Shown: positions 1 through 8,886 of the stretch, one piece after another
Numbering within the stretch: the first letter of the stretch is position 1
Layout of the letters: every line of letters starts with the position of its first letter
Source of the DNA: Paludisphaera mucosa
GTDB lineage: Bacteria > Planctomycetota > Planctomycetia > Isosphaerales > Isosphaeraceae
Direction of reading: 5' to 3'
Length of the DNA: 64,000 nt
NCBI RefSeq assembly: GCF_029589435.1
Contig: NZ_JARRAG010000002.1
Location: 3,100,001 to 3,164,000 of the forward strand
Made by a program: the position numbers and the translations under genes
The notes under the pieces: generated by a model
What the model was told of the DNA's origin: nothing
What the model saw: the letters and a program-made list of their open reading frames with translations, nothing else
Databases searched by the model: none

Positions 1-1
1 G

Positions 2-619
2 ATCGGCGTCGACGGCCTGATGGTCCTTCCGCCGATGGTCTACAAGACCGCGCCCCGGGAGACGATCGCCCACTTCCGGACGGTCGCGTCGGCCACCGAC
101 CTGCCGATCATGGTCTACAACAACCCGGTGACCTACGGCGTCGACCTCACGCCCGAGATGTTCCAGGAGCTGGCCGACCAGCCCACGCTGGTCGCGATCA
201 AGGAGTCGTCCGAGAACGTGCGCCGGATCACCGACCTGAAGAACGCCTGCGGCGACCGCTACACGCTGCTCGCCGGCGTCGACGACCTGGTGCTGGAGAG
301 CCTGATGCTCGGCGCCGAGGGCTGGGTCTCGGGGCTGGTCAACGCCTTCCCGGCCGAGAACCGGCTGCTCTGGGACCTGGCCGAGGCCGGCCGCTGGGAC
401 GAGGCGCTCGAGGTCTACCGCTGGTACATGCCTTTGCTGCACCTCGACACCTTCCCCAAGCTCGTGCAGTACATCAAGCTGGCGGTCCAGGAGTGCGGCT
501 ACGGCTCGGAGATGGTCCGCGCCCCCCGGCTGACGCTCGAAGGCGAGGAACGCGAGCGGATCCTGGCGATCATCCGCAAGGGGATCGCCGATCGGCCCCG
601 GATCCCGGCGACGGCCTGA
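2..619 (+). CDS. DHDPS/NAL-family lyase, probable 1-pyrroline-4-hydroxy-2-carboxylate deaminase (5' partial)
   Basis: The 5' end lies outside the window; the frame is open from base 2 and ends at a TGA. It is the C-terminal two-thirds of a class I TIM-barrel lyase of the dihydrodipicolinate synthase family. The family tyrosine is seen in the MVYNNP segment and the Schiff-base lysine in AIKESS. Family membership alone does not give the substrate, but the two genes directly downstream encode a 4-hydroxyproline epimerase and a FAD D-amino-acid dehydrogenase. In known trans-4-hydroxy-L-proline pathways the third enzyme belongs to this family and deaminates 1-pyrroline-4-hydroxy-2-carboxylate to alpha-ketoglutarate semialdehyde. 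That role is inferred from context; plain DapA is less likely here. Cytoplasmic, and probably first or middle gene of the operon. Confidence 0.85.
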   Translation: MGVDGLMVLPPMVYKTAPRETIAHFRTVASATDLPIMVYNNPVTYGVDLTPEMFQELADQPTLVAIKESSENVRRITDLKNACGDRYTLLAGVDDLVLESLMLGAEGWVSGLVNAFPAENRLLWDLAEAGRWDEALEVYRWYMPLLHLDTFPKLVQYIKLAVQECGYGSEMVRAPRLTLEGEERERILAIIRKGIADRPRIPATA

Positions 620-643
620 CTCGATCGGAAAGGAGGTTGGGCC

Positions 644-1600
644 ATGTCGCAGGTCACGATGCGGCGGATCCAGGTGATCGATTCGCATACCGGCGGCGAG
701 CCGACCCGCGTGGTGGTGTCCGGCGGACCCGACCTGGGTCGGGGGCCGATGTCGGAGCGGGTGGAGATCTTCCGCGACCGCTTCGACGACTTCCGGTCGT
801 GCGTGGTCAACGAGCCCCGCGGGTCCGACGTCGTGGTGGGCGCCCTGCTCTGCGAGCCGGTGAACCCCGAGTCGGCGGCGGGCGTGATCTACTTCAACAA
901 CGTCGGCTATATCGGAATGTGCGGCCACGGCACGATCGGACTGGGGGCGACGCTCGCCCACATGGGCCGGATCGGCCCCGGCGTCCACCGGGTCGAAACG
1001 CCGGTCGGCGACGTCACCATGGAACTCGATCCTGACGGCACGGTGGCCGTCGAGAACGTCGTCAGCCGCCGCGCCCTCAAGGACGTCGAGGTCGACGTCC
1101 CGGGCCTGGGCCGCGTCACGGGCGACCTCGCCTGGGGCGGCAACTGGTTCTTCCTCGTGCAGGACCACGGCGAGCGGCTGGACCTGGCGAACGTCGAGCG
1201 GCTGACCGAGGTCTCGTGGCGGATCCGCCAGGCCCTCGAGGCGCAGGGCGTGCACACCGACGACGGTCGCGAGATCGATCACGTCGAGCTGTTCGGCCCG
1301 CCGTCGTCGCCGGAGGTCGCCGACAGCCGCAACTTCGTCCTCTGCCCCGGCAAGGCCTACGACCGCTCGCCCTGCGGCACCGGCACGAGCGCCAAGCTCG
1401 CCTGCCTGGTCGCCGACGGCAAGCTCGCCGAGGGCCGCGTCTGGCGGCAGGAGAGCATCGTCGGCAGCGTCTTCGAGGGCTCCGCGCGGATCATCGAGGG
1501 GGGCGTCCGCCCCCGGATCCGCGGCAAGGCTTATATCACGGCCGAGTCGACGCTGCTGGTCGACCCCCGCGATCCCTTCGGTTCGGGCATCCGCACATGA
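644..1600 (+). CDS. 4-hydroxyproline 2-epimerase (proline racemase family)
   Basis: 318-aa member of the proline racemase family. It interconverts trans-4-hydroxy-L-proline and cis-4-hydroxy-D-proline by a two-base mechanism. Both catalytic cysteines are visible: Cys93 in MCGHGTIG and Cys244 in SPCGTGTSA. Keeping both argues for a racemase/epimerase, because the related trans-3-hydroxyproline dehydratases replace one of them. The start is fixed by a very strong Shine-Dalgarno (AAAGGAGG) ending about 7 nt before the ATG. The stop overlaps the ATG of the next gene in an ATGA, so the two are translationally coupled. Proline racemase itself is the alternative, but the neighbours favour hydroxyproline. 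Confidence 0.9.
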   Translation: MSQVTMRRIQVIDSHTGGEPTRVVVSGGPDLGRGPMSERVEIFRDRFDDFRSCVVNEPRGSDVVVGALLCEPVNPESAAGVIYFNNVGYIGMCGHGTIGLGATLAHMGRIGPGVHRVETPVGDVTMELDPDGTVAVENVVSRRALKDVEVDVPGLGRVTGDLAWGGNWFFLVQDHGERLDLANVERLTEVSWRIRQALEAQGVHTDDGREIDHVELFGPPSSPEVADSRNFVLCPGKAYDRSPCGTGTSAKLACLVADGKLAEGRVWRQESIVGSVFEGSARIIEGGVRPRIRGKAYITAESTLLVDPRDPFGSGIRT

Positions 1601-2841
1601 GCAAGCGCGTGGTCGTGATCGGCGGCGGGGTCGTGGGGACCTCGTGCGCGTATTACCTGAACAGGGCCGGCTGGGACGTCACGGTCATCGACCGGGGAGC
1701 GATCGGCGGCGGCAGCTCGGCGGGCAACTGCGGGTTCGTCTGCCCCAGCCACGTCCTGCCGCTCACCGAGCCGGGCATGGTCGCCAAGGGGCTGGCGTCG
1801 CTCTTCAGGCCGAACTCGGCGTTCAAGATCAAGCCGCGCCTCGACCCGGCCCTCTGGTCGTGGCTGCTCCATTTCGCCCGTCGCTGCAACGAGCGCGACA
1901 TGCTCGAAGCCGCCCGCGGGATCCAGCCGATCCTCGACGCCTCGCTGGCCCTGTACCAGCAGTTGATCCGCGACGAGGGTCTCGATTGCGAGTGGCGCGA
2001 GCGCGGGCTCTTCTTCGTCTACAAGGACCGGAAGGCGTTCGAGGCCTACGCCCCGACCGACGAATTGCTCGGCGGCGCGTTCCACTGCCGGGCCGAACGC
2101 CACGACGGCGACGCCGTGCTGGATGTCGAGCCGGCCCTCAAGCCGGGCCTCGCGGGCGGCTGGCACTACCGCGAAGACGCCCACCTCCGACCGGACAAGT
2201 TGATGCGAGCCTGGCGTTCGAACGTCGAGGCGTCGGGCGGATCGTTCCGAGAGAATTGCGCCTTCGAAGGCTTCGAGCGCCGCAACGGCTCGGCGACGGC
2301 GGTCAAGACGGTCCAGGGCCCGATCCAGGCCGACGCCTTCGTCCTGGCGGCCGGCGCCTGGACGCCGAGGCTCAACGACGACCTGGGCTGCAAGATCCCG
2401 ATCCAGCCCGGCAAGGGCTACAGCCTCACCATGCCCCGGCCGTCGATCTGCCCGAGCGTGCCGATGATCTTCCCCGAGACCCGCGTGGCCGTCACCCCGT
2501 TCGACGCGGGCTACCGGCTGGGCTCGACGATGGAGTTCGCCGGCTACGACGAGACCATCGCCCCCGCCCGGCTCCAGCTCCTCCGCGACGGCGCAGCGCC
2601 GTTTTTGCAGGAGCCCGAGGCCGAGCCCATCCAGCAGACCTGGTTCGGCTGGCGGCCGATGACCTACGACGGCCTGCCGATCATCGACCGCGCCCCGGCG
2701 CTCGGCAACGTGATGATCGCCGCCGGTCACAACATGCTGGGCCTGTCCATGGCCACCGGCACCGGCAAGCTCGTCGCCGAATTGCTCGACGGCGAGCCGC
2801 CCTCGCTCGATCCCCGCCCCTACCGAGCGACCCGATTCTGA
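1597..2841 (+). CDS. FAD-dependent D-amino-acid (D-hydroxyproline) dehydrogenase
   Basis: 414-aa DadA/DAO-type flavoprotein. The N-terminal dinucleotide-binding Rossmann motif ([17 protein letters not shown], residues 4-20) is intact. The C-terminal end has the usual second FAD-contact region ([23 protein letters not shown]). In the hydroxyproline pathway this enzyme oxidises cis-4-hydroxy-D-proline, made by the upstream epimerase, to the pyrroline substrate of the DHDPS-family deaminase, passing electrons to a quinone or other acceptor. The start codon overlaps the epimerase stop by 4 nt (ATGA), the tightest sign of coupling in this operon. Substrate assignment rests on gene context; a general D-amino-acid dehydrogenase is possible. 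Confidence 0.88.
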   Translation: MSKRVVVIGGGVVGTSCAYYLNRAGWDVTVIDRGAIGGGSSAGNCGFVCPSHVLPLTEPGMVAKGLASLFRPNSAFKIKPRLDPALWSWLLHFARRCNERDMLEAARGIQPILDASLALYQQLIRDEGLDCEWRERGLFFVYKDRKAFEAYAPTDELLGGAFHCRAERHDGDAVLDVEPALKPGLAGGWHYREDAHLRPDKLMRAWRSNVEASGGSFRENCAFEGFERRNGSATAVKTVQGPIQADAFVLAAGAWTPRLNDDLGCKIPIQPGKGYSLTMPRPSICPSVPMIFPETRVAVTPFDAGYRLGSTMEFAGYDETIAPARLQLLRDGAAPFLQEPEAEPIQQTWFGWRPMTYDGLPIIDRAPALGNVMIAAGHNMLGLSMATGTGKLVAELLDGEPPSLDPRPYRATRF

Positions 2842-2849
2842 CCTCGGCT

Positions 2850-3332
2850 CTACCTGGCCTTGGCGATGCCCGCAACCCGGGCGTCGACGGCCCGGACGTA
2901 GTCGTCGGGCGCCAGGAGCACCTGGACGCCCCGCACGCCGGCCGAGACCGAGATCACCTCGAACAGCTCGGCCGTCTCTTCCAGATAGACGGGGTACGCC
3001 TTCTTGCAGGCCATCGCCGTCACGCCGCCGCGGATGTAGCCCGTGAGCGGCTCGACCTCCTTCAGGGCGACGGTGTCGACCTTCTTGTCGCCCGTCGCCT
3101 TCGCCATCGCCTTGAGATCCAGCTCGCAGTCGGCGGGGACGACGGCCAGGCAGACGCCGTGCTTATCGCCTCGCGCCACCAGCGTCTTGAAGACCTGCTC
3201 GGGGGGCAGGCCGATCTTCCGCGCGACCGATTCGGCCACGAGGTCGTCGGGGTCGACCTCGTACTCCCGCAGCTCGTACGCCACCCCCAGCCGATCCAGC
3301 AGCCGGACGGCGTTGGTCTTCGCGATCGCCAC
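2850..3332 (-). CDS. ybaK: YbaK/EbsC-family aminoacyl-tRNA deacylase
   Basis: 160-aa protein of the YbaK/ProX editing family. These proteins hydrolyse Cys-tRNA(Pro) or related mischarged tRNAs in trans. The [13 protein letters not shown] segment carries the conserved lysine of the deacylase pocket, and [19 protein letters not shown] is the typical C-terminal half. The frame is open upstream to 3464, but that extension has no family similarity. A GTG at 3330-3332 preceded by GGAGG at good spacing gives the normal family length, so I place the start there. The gene converges on the hydroxyproline operon, with 8 nt between stops. Cys-tRNA(Pro) specificity is assumed from the subfamily, not proven. 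Confidence 0.85.
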   Translation of the reverse strand: MAIAKTNAVRLLDRLGVAYELREYEVDPDDLVAESVARKIGLPPEQVFKTLVARGDKHGVCLAVVPADCELDLKAMAKATGDKKVDTVALKEVEPLTGYIRGGVTAMACKKAYPVYLEETAELFEVISVSAGVRGVQVLLAPDDYVRAVDARVAGIAKAR

Positions 3333-3506
3333 CTCATCGGCCCTCCGCCGCGTGGAAAATTGTATCGAATTTACGGTTTGCGAGCTTACCGGGAAGCCCG
3401 CGTCCCGGCCAACCGAGGCCTCTCGGAAATCCGTGGCACGCCGCGAGGGCCGTCGCTCATCCATCGGGCGGAAGGGGTCACGTCGTTACGCCCGGGAGAT
3501 CGACCG

Positions 3507-3779
3507 ATGGGAACGATTTTCGTCTACGCCCTGCTGATCGCCCTGATCCTCCCGCTGAGCGTGCTGCTCGCGTCGCCCGAGGAGGGCCGCTCGACCCGCA
3601 GCTACCGCACGCCGGCCGTCGTCGCCCTGGCCCTGGGGGCGGTCTTCTTCGCCCTGGGCTTCATCCATCCGACCGACGCCCCCGGCGCCTGGCTCTTCCG
3701 CGCCTTCTACGGAGCCCTCTGCACGTTGACCGTCGCCGCCGCGAACGTGCTCGTCTGCCTGGAGCCGTCCCGCACTTGA
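3507..3779 (+). CDS. small three-helix membrane protein, unknown
   Basis: 90-aa hydrophobic protein starting at the ATG at 3507. Three predicted membrane segments are visible: about residues 4-22, 36-55 and 66-86. A short charged loop ([10 protein letters not shown]) lies between the first two. No catalytic motif and no family that I recognise. The frame is open far upstream, but that stretch is antisense to ybaK and out of register with any family. It ends 112 nt before the DUF4253 gene on the same strand. Real coding is supported by the clean alternation of hydrophobic helices; function unknown. Confidence 0.6.
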   Translation: MGTIFVYALLIALILPLSVLLASPEEGRSTRSYRTPAVVALALGAVFFALGFIHPTDAPGAWLFRAFYGALCTLTVAAANVLVCLEPSRT

Positions 3780-3891
3780 GGTCGAAACGCCCAGACCGGC
3801 TCCCGCTCGGTCGCCGCGGTGGTACGATTGGGGGTCGAGGTCGCGCGGCTGGCGCTGCGACCTCGGGCCCACCGGGCGGCGGAGACGACGG

Positions 3892-4569
3892 ATGGAGTTC
3901 ACCACGTTCAAGGTCGCCGGGGTCGACGCGTTGCGGCGCCTCGAAGAGTACCGCGCGAAGTATCCGACGAGTCGCGTATATCCGTTCCTGATCGGGGGCG
4001 CCGAGGAGCTGGAATACCTCGAGGAAGCCGCTGAATCCGACGGCCGCGACCCGGCCGCGATCATCCGGGCGTCGCTCGACGTCGATCCCGCCGCCTGGAT
4101 CGCCGGGCGCAAGGGTCAGGTCGAAGACGACGGCGTCGCGCTCGACGACGAACTGATCGGGGAATGGCCGGAAGGCGAGATCGAGAAGTCGGGGATCGGC
4201 CTCCACATCGACCTCATGACCGGCAAGATCAAGCCCGAGGTCTACCTGGGCCTCGTCACGATCGACGAGCCCTGGCAGCTCCCGGCGGTCCTGAATTACG
4301 GCGGCTGGAACGACTGTCCGTTCCCGGAAGTCCACGCTGCGTTCCACCGCGCGTGGTTCCGGCGGTACGGCGCGGAGATCGTCGGCGCGTCCCACGACGT
4401 CGTGGAATGCCTGGTCGCCCGGCCGCCTCAGACCCAGGACGCGGCGATGGACCTGGCCTGGGAACAGTACTGGTATTGCTCGGACATCGTCGACCAGGGC
4501 TGCGGGACCATCGCCAACCTGGCCGCGACCCTACTCGACGCGCCGGTCTGGTACTTCTGGTGGGACTGA
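3892..4569 (+). CDS. DUF4253 domain protein
   Basis: 225-aa soluble protein. The C-terminal half (from about residue 118) matches the DUF4253 pattern as I know it: GGWNDCP, then W-RRYGAEIV, a D-VE-LV segment, a YWYCSDIVDQG segment and a terminal WYFWWD. The N-terminal half is an acidic variable region typical of these proteins. Members occur as single genes or near polymorphic-toxin loci; the biochemical function is unknown. The ATG lies a short way after a GGAG-type ribosome site. A toxin-tail-like orphan frame lies downstream on the same strand, but partnership is only a guess. Confidence 0.8.
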   Translation: MEFTTFKVAGVDALRRLEEYRAKYPTSRVYPFLIGGAEELEYLEEAAESDGRDPAAIIRASLDVDPAAWIAGRKGQVEDDGVALDDELIGEWPEGEIEKSGIGLHIDLMTGKIKPEVYLGLVTIDEPWQLPAVLNYGGWNDCPFPEVHAAFHRAWFRRYGAEIVGASHDVVECLVARPPQTQDAAMDLAWEQYWYCSDIVDQGCGTIANLAATLLDAPVWYFWWD

Positions 4570-4724
4570 CCGAGGCCTTGACCACGCGGGGCCGATCCCG
4601 TCCAACTCCGGAAGGGCTTCGATCCATTCGATAGTACAATCCGAACCCGAAGCATAAATCCCCTGGCGAGCCCGGGCGGAAAGACTCCCGCCTCGACCTG
4701 ACGCCGATCGAGGCGGAACGCCTG

Positions 4725-4943
4725 TTGAACGATCCGGTCCATTGCCTGGAAGTCCCGGACAAGGGGGTCTTCATCGGGGTCCGCGAGGGCAAGATCTATG
4801 CCTTCCGAGACGACGGAACGGGCGGCTACCACGCCTACCCGATCACGGGCAACGAGGTCTGCGCCAAGTTTCACGCCGTCTCCCCGCGCATCGCGGGCTT
4901 GCTCGGGACCGACGTCAAACGCCTCAGCCGGTTGCACGAGTGA
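4725..4943 (+). CDS. orphan fragment resembling a polymorphic-toxin C-terminal tail
   Basis: From a TTG at 4725 the frame gives 72 aa. The coding-like pattern begins further upstream: the same frame is open from 4635 and reads on without an ATG or GTG through RLDLTPIEAERLL. The core has the motif GKIYAFRDDGTGGYHAYP followed by GNEV. From memory this resembles the end of modular secreted toxins, where such tails follow a G-K-RLDLT-EA-LL linker. No N-terminal delivery module or clean start is present, so it may be a truncated tail or pseudogene. The DUF4253 gene ends 155 nt upstream. Family assignment is uncertain; that the segment was once protein-coding is more likely than not. Confidence 0.45.
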   Translation: MNDPVHCLEVPDKGVFIGVREGKIYAFRDDGTGGYHAYPITGNEVCAKFHAVSPRIAGLLGTDVKRLSRLHE

Positions 4944-4976
4944 GGCGCGAGGCCGGCGGTCCCGAGCCGGCGTCGA

Positions 4977-6545
4977 TCAGACCTTGAGCAGGTCCCTCGC
5001 CTGGGCCATGCCGGGCGCGGGGCGGCCGCATTCGCTGGCGGTGACGCGGGCGAGGGCGACGAGCTGCCGCCAGCGGAAGGCGGGCCGGGTCGAGGCGAAC
5101 TCCTCGCGGACCGTGTTGTAATACTTCTCGGCGTGCAGGGCGCCGTCCTCGCTCACCGCGTATTTCAGCATGAGCGCGAAGACCGGCGCGGGGTCGAGGC
5201 CGAGGCCGCCGTATCGGCCCACGAACGCGGACGCGATCTCCTGCTTATTCGCCTTGATTGCGGATTCGGTCTCGGCCAGCAGGACTTTCGCGTCGGTCGC
5301 CGTGATTCCGTCGAGGTACTCGGCGAGCGGGCGGGGGGCCCACGTGCGGAACTCTGCCTCGCGAGACTGGCGGTCGCGGGCGACCTCGAAGCCGGCGAGG
5401 ATCAGGCAGGCGGCGGCGTTGCGGGGGTTGACCACGCGCGCCATGTTTCGCCAGGCGTTGACCGCGTCGCTGGCGTGGACGCCGATCGAGTCGCCGTGGA
5501 CGCTCCCCGGAGGCTTGCCCGGCTGCGCCCAGCGTTCCAGGCGGCCGCCGTCGCGCAGGACGAGCTGATTCGCGGCCAGCGCGATCGCCTCGCCGACGTC
5601 CGCCGGGTCGATCCCCTCGGCCAGCGCCGCGGCCACGGCCTCGGCGGCGGTCGGCGGGCTCGATTCGAAGATCGTCTTGCACATTGCGGCGACCCATTCG
5701 TCGCCGGGCCGCTTCGTCCCGGGGGACGTCCGCGGCAGGTGGTGCCGGTCGAAGAGCGCCGGCAGCAGAACGCGGGACTCGTCGCTCTGCGCGGCGTGGG
5801 CGGCGTCACGCTCGTTCTTGACGCAGTAGCGGACCGACTGCCGGAGCATCGTGTGGGCCTGCTCCCGGCCGACGACGTCGAGCAGCTCCCACGCGCGATA
5901 GGGGAGGACGACGCGGTGCACCTCGGTATGGTCCTCGACAGTCATGAGCAGGCTGTTGAACGCGTCGTCGGGCGAGCCGGCGGCGATCGCGGCGAAGGTC
6001 CCCTCGGCCTCGTCCACGTCGCGGCGACGGACCGCGTCGCGCAGGGCCTCGGCCGGGTCGTGACCCGCCGACAGGACGCCCGGCTTGACGGCGTGCAGGA
6101 CCTCGGACGCCCGGCCGCCGTGCTCCTGGATGCGGTTCGTGTTGCGGTAGAGCACCTTGAGCACGGGCAGCGCGCGACGGTCCTCGGGAAGCTCGCGCGC
6201 CATGTGATAGGCGGGTGCCAGGGCCATCAAAGTATGAAAGCCGATGTAGTCCTCGCCGCCGAACGTCCGCGCGTTGGCGAGCGCCGCGGCCGCCACGAGC
6301 TGCTTCAGGTCGGTCCCGGCGTTGAGCTTCTCGACGAGGGCCGGCAAGATCCGGTCGATCGACGTGTCCTGCATCAAGCCGACGAGGGGTTCCAGATCGC
6401 CGAACGTGATGCGGCCGTCGCCCGCATCCTCGCCTCGGGCGGACGTGAGGCCCATGTCGACCGCCGTGCCGAGGCCGACGCTGGCGACCAGCATGCCCCC
6501 GCCGACGCGGCCCAGGAATTCCCGACGCGTACGCCGTGTGCTCAT
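4977..6545 (-). CDS. Tat-exported protein of unknown function
   Basis: 522 aa. The start is the ATG at 6543-6545, preceded by GGACGGAG; a longer frame to 6605 is open but unsupported. The N-terminus is a clear twin-arginine signal (TRRTRREFLGRVGGG followed by a hydrophobic stretch and a cleavage-like ARGEDA), so the protein is folded in the cytoplasm, probably around a cofactor, and exported. The mature part looks mostly helical and Ala-rich, with repeated short helices (LAAALANARTFGGEDYIGFH, AIALAANQLVLRDGG) and several conserved-looking His residues (GFHTLM, DHTEVHR, DRHHLPR). I do not recognise the family. Helix-repeat layout plus His content could suggest a metal- or heme-dependent enzyme, but this is speculation. 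Confidence 0.8.
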   Translation of the reverse strand: MSTRRTRREFLGRVGGGMLVASVGLGTAVDMGLTSARGEDAGDGRITFGDLEPLVGLMQDTSIDRILPALVEKLNAGTDLKQLVAAAALANARTFGGEDYIGFHTLMALAPAYHMARELPEDRRALPVLKVLYRNTNRIQEHGGRASEVLHAVKPGVLSAGHDPAEALRDAVRRRDVDEAEGTFAAIAAGSPDDAFNSLLMTVEDHTEVHRVVLPYRAWELLDVVGREQAHTMLRQSVRYCVKNERDAAHAAQSDESRVLLPALFDRHHLPRTSPGTKRPGDEWVAAMCKTIFESSPPTAAEAVAAALAEGIDPADVGEAIALAANQLVLRDGGRLERWAQPGKPPGSVHGDSIGVHASDAVNAWRNMARVVNPRNAAACLILAGFEVARDRQSREAEFRTWAPRPLAEYLDGITATDAKVLLAETESAIKANKQEIASAFVGRYGGLGLDPAPVFALMLKYAVSEDGALHAEKYYNTVREEFASTRPAFRWRQLVALARVTASECGRPAPGMAQARDLLKV

Positions 6546-6679
6546 CGTCTCCGTCCTTTTCCCGTGAAGAGATCGGGATGCAAGGTGACCTGCGACGTCG
6601 GCCATCCTACCGCGTCGCGGTGAGATAAGCCATTCGCATCAGCCCTTATCCGTTCGGGAGAAGGAGGCGGGGCGATTCG

Positions 6680-7483
6680 TCAGCCCGTCGGGTCCGCGAT
6701 GGCGGCCGTCCAGTGGGCGACCTCCTCGGGCGACATGCGGCCCAGGGGCCGGAGGCGGGCGTCGTGATAGCCCCATCGGCCGGTGTCGGCAAGGTACTGC
6801 TCGCGCGACAGCAAGGTGCCGAAGCAGACGCCTTCCTGCATGGACGAGTTCTCCAGCTCGTCGCCCAGCTTGGCCAGGAAGCGACGGATCACCCAGCCGG
6901 GGATCCGGTCGCGCTCGGCCGGGTAGATGAAGCCGAAGGTGACGAGGTGGGCGAAAAGCACGCGCCAGTGGTCGCCGAAGCGGCCGATCAGCCGGGTCCA
7001 GTCGAGCGACTCGCCGCAGCTTCGCAGGAGGTGGGCGACGTCCGCGCCGTCGAACCGCTCGCGTTCCTGGATGTAGCCCTTCGACCAGATCATCTCCTCG
7101 GCCGGGCACAGCTTCACCGGCACGCCGAGGATCTCTCCGTCGGACGCGTGGTCGAACCACTCGTCGTCGACCTCCGCCACGCCGTTCCCCGCGCCGTAGA
7201 TCACGTCGATGAACCCGTCGTCGCTGAACGCCTTGGCCAGCCAGTGGGGGAACGAGACCTCGGTGCGATACCCGGCCGCCGCGAGCGTCTGCAGCACCAG
7301 ATCGCGATCGCGCCTCAGGACGAAGACGTCCAGGTCCTTGGTGTGACGTTCGATCCCCGTGTACTTCGCGAACGCATACGCCCCCCCCACGAGGAACGGG
7401 GCGTCCGCCTCGTTCAGGACTGCCAGCGTCCGCACGTAGAACGCCCGCGTGTTGGGATCCAGATCGACCGGTGCCAGTTCCAT
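6680..7483 (-). CDS. nucleotidyltransferase-fold protein
   Basis: 267-aa protein. The N-terminal third has the minimal nucleotidyltransferase signature: GG at residues 33-34 followed by an ERHTKDLDVFV segment in which D50-x-D52 would be the metal-binding pair. The rest is helical and ends with a tryptophan-rich region. Such proteins include kanamycin-type nucleotidyltransferases, MNT/AbiEii-like toxins and sugar-phosphate adenylyl enzymes; nothing here selects one. No antitoxin-like partner is adjacent. I place the start at the ATG at 7481-7483, after GGAGGACGAAGG; the open frame continuing to 7687 overlaps the divergent phosphoesterase gene and is not family-like. Confidence 0.7.
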   Translation of the reverse strand: MELAPVDLDPNTRAFYVRTLAVLNEADAPFLVGGAYAFAKYTGIERHTKDLDVFVLRRDRDLVLQTLAAAGYRTEVSFPHWLAKAFSDDGFIDVIYGAGNGVAEVDDEWFDHASDGEILGVPVKLCPAEEMIWSKGYIQERERFDGADVAHLLRSCGESLDWTRLIGRFGDHWRVLFAHLVTFGFIYPAERDRIPGWVIRRFLAKLGDELENSSMQEGVCFGTLLSREQYLADTGRWGYHDARLRPLGRMSPEEVAHWTAAIADPTG

Positions 7484-7628
7484 CGCCTTCGTCCTCCGCC
7501 GCGATTTCCAGGAACCGCCCAATCTCGCAAAGGCAATGCCGAGTGGGCACGCACTTTGCCGAGAAGAAGGTCCTGTGCGTCGCCCGGTCGGCGGCGACTC
7601 CTGGTCATCCCCGGAGGTGGAGGGCGTG

Positions 7629-8393
7629 ATGTCCGATTCGAAATCGATCGTGCGGGTCGCCGCGGTGGGGGACCTCCACTGCGGCAAGACATCCCGAGGG
7701 ACGATCCGACCCCTGTTCGAAAACGCCGACCGGTTCGCCGACGTGCTGGTGCTCTGCGGCGATCTGACCGACTACGGACTGCCCGAGGAGGCCGAGATCC
7801 TCGTCGAGGAGCTGGCCGTCGCCTCGCACCTGCCCATCGTCGCCGTGCTGGGGAACCACGATTTCGAGATGGGCCGCGAGGACGAGGTCGCTCGGATCCT
7901 GACCGACGCGGGGCTGTTTTTGCTCGACGGCGACGCCGTGGAGGTCAAGGGCGTCGGCTTCGCGGGGGCCCGGGGCTTCGCGGGCGGCTTCGGCCGCGGG
8001 ACGCTCGGCTCGTGGGGCGAGAAGGCGGTCAAGGCGTTCGTCCAGGAGGCGGTCGACGAGGCCCTGAAGCTCGAATCTGCCCTCGCCCGCCTGCGCACCG
8101 AGAGCCGGATCGCCGTGCTCCACTACGCGCCGATCCAGGCGACCGTCGAGAACGAGCCGCCCGAGATCTTCCCGTTCCTCGGCTGCGGCCGCCTGGAAGA
8201 CCCTCTTAACCGCTACCCGGTCGACGCCGTCGTCCACGGCCACGCCCACAACGGCAGCCCCGAAGGACGGACCTCCGGCGGCGTCCCGGTCTACAACGTC
8301 TCGCTCCCCCTGATGCGCCGGACCTCTCCCGACGCGCCGCCCTTCCGCATCATCGAGGTCCCCGCCGTCGAGAGGACCATGGAGCCCCGGTGA
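7629..8393 (+). CDS. metallophosphoesterase (calcineurin-like)
   Basis: 254-aa protein with all core blocks of the calcineurin-like phosphoesterase superfamily: GDLH (D15, H17), GDLTD (D45), GNHD (75-78), then HYAP and a C-terminal GHAHNG. It should bind two divalent metals and hydrolyse a phosphomono- or diester; the substrate cannot be read from sequence. No signal peptide, so it is cytoplasmic. The start is the ATG at 7629, directly after a GTG in the same frame, with GGAGGTGGAGGGCG upstream as ribosome site. The gene is divergent from the nucleotidyltransferase-fold gene, with about 145 nt between starts. Confidence 0.85.
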   Translation: MSDSKSIVRVAAVGDLHCGKTSRGTIRPLFENADRFADVLVLCGDLTDYGLPEEAEILVEELAVASHLPIVAVLGNHDFEMGREDEVARILTDAGLFLLDGDAVEVKGVGFAGARGFAGGFGRGTLGSWGEKAVKAFVQEAVDEALKLESALARLRTESRIAVLHYAPIQATVENEPPEIFPFLGCGRLEDPLNRYPVDAVVHGHAHNGSPEGRTSGGVPVYNVSLPLMRRTSPDAPPFRIIEVPAVERTMEPR

Positions 8394-8414
8394 GGATCAC
8401 TTCGATGCTCGACC

Positions 8415-8828
8415 TCACTCGGCGGCGAAGGCTTCGACGATGTCCCACCCGACGATGCGTACGAAATAGCCGCGGCCGCCCTCCCCGGGAAGGTCGAAGG
8501 TGTAGACCAGCTCGAAGTCCGCGTGGGCGGGGCCGCCCTCGTCTTCGATGTAGCAGCCGATCGTCGGGCTGAGTCCCGCCGCGACCTCCTCGACGGAAAT
8601 CAGGCCGGGGTGGCAAAGGAGCAACGCCTCCGCGATGTCCGGCCAGAGCGAGGGGTATCGCGCCTTGAGCTGATCGAAGGTCGCTCGCTGGAGGGCCGAC
8701 GGGCCCGACTCGTCGGCCCAGATGTGGACCGCGAACCTTGACGTCCGGGACGGCTCGTACGCGAACGGGGCGAGGCCGTCCCAGGCGTCGATTTTGAACT
8801 CGATCTCGCCGAACGTCGGGTCGGTCAC
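8415..8828 (-). CDS. small cytosolic protein, unknown (DUF6985-like?)
   Basis: 137-aa protein starting at a GTG (8826-8828) with a GGGAGG ribosome site somewhat far upstream. It is acidic, with a tryptophan/phenylalanine-rich pattern and a C-terminal ELVYTFD-RGYFVRIVGWDIVEAF segment. That segment faintly recalls DUF6985-type proteins found near contact-dependent toxin and immunity loci, but I am not confident. No membrane segment or signal. Converges tail-to-tail on the phosphoesterase gene, with 21 nt between stops. Confidence 0.6.
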   Translation of the reverse strand: MTDPTFGEIEFKIDAWDGLAPFAYEPSRTSRFAVHIWADESGPSALQRATFDQLKARYPSLWPDIAEALLLCHPGLISVEEVAAGLSPTIGCYIEDEGGPAHADFELVYTFDLPGEGGRGYFVRIVGWDIVEAFAAE

Positions 8829-8886
8829 GCCCGGGCTCGCCTCCCAGGAACATGCGTCGCATCGATCGAGACGGCCCGACGGATTC

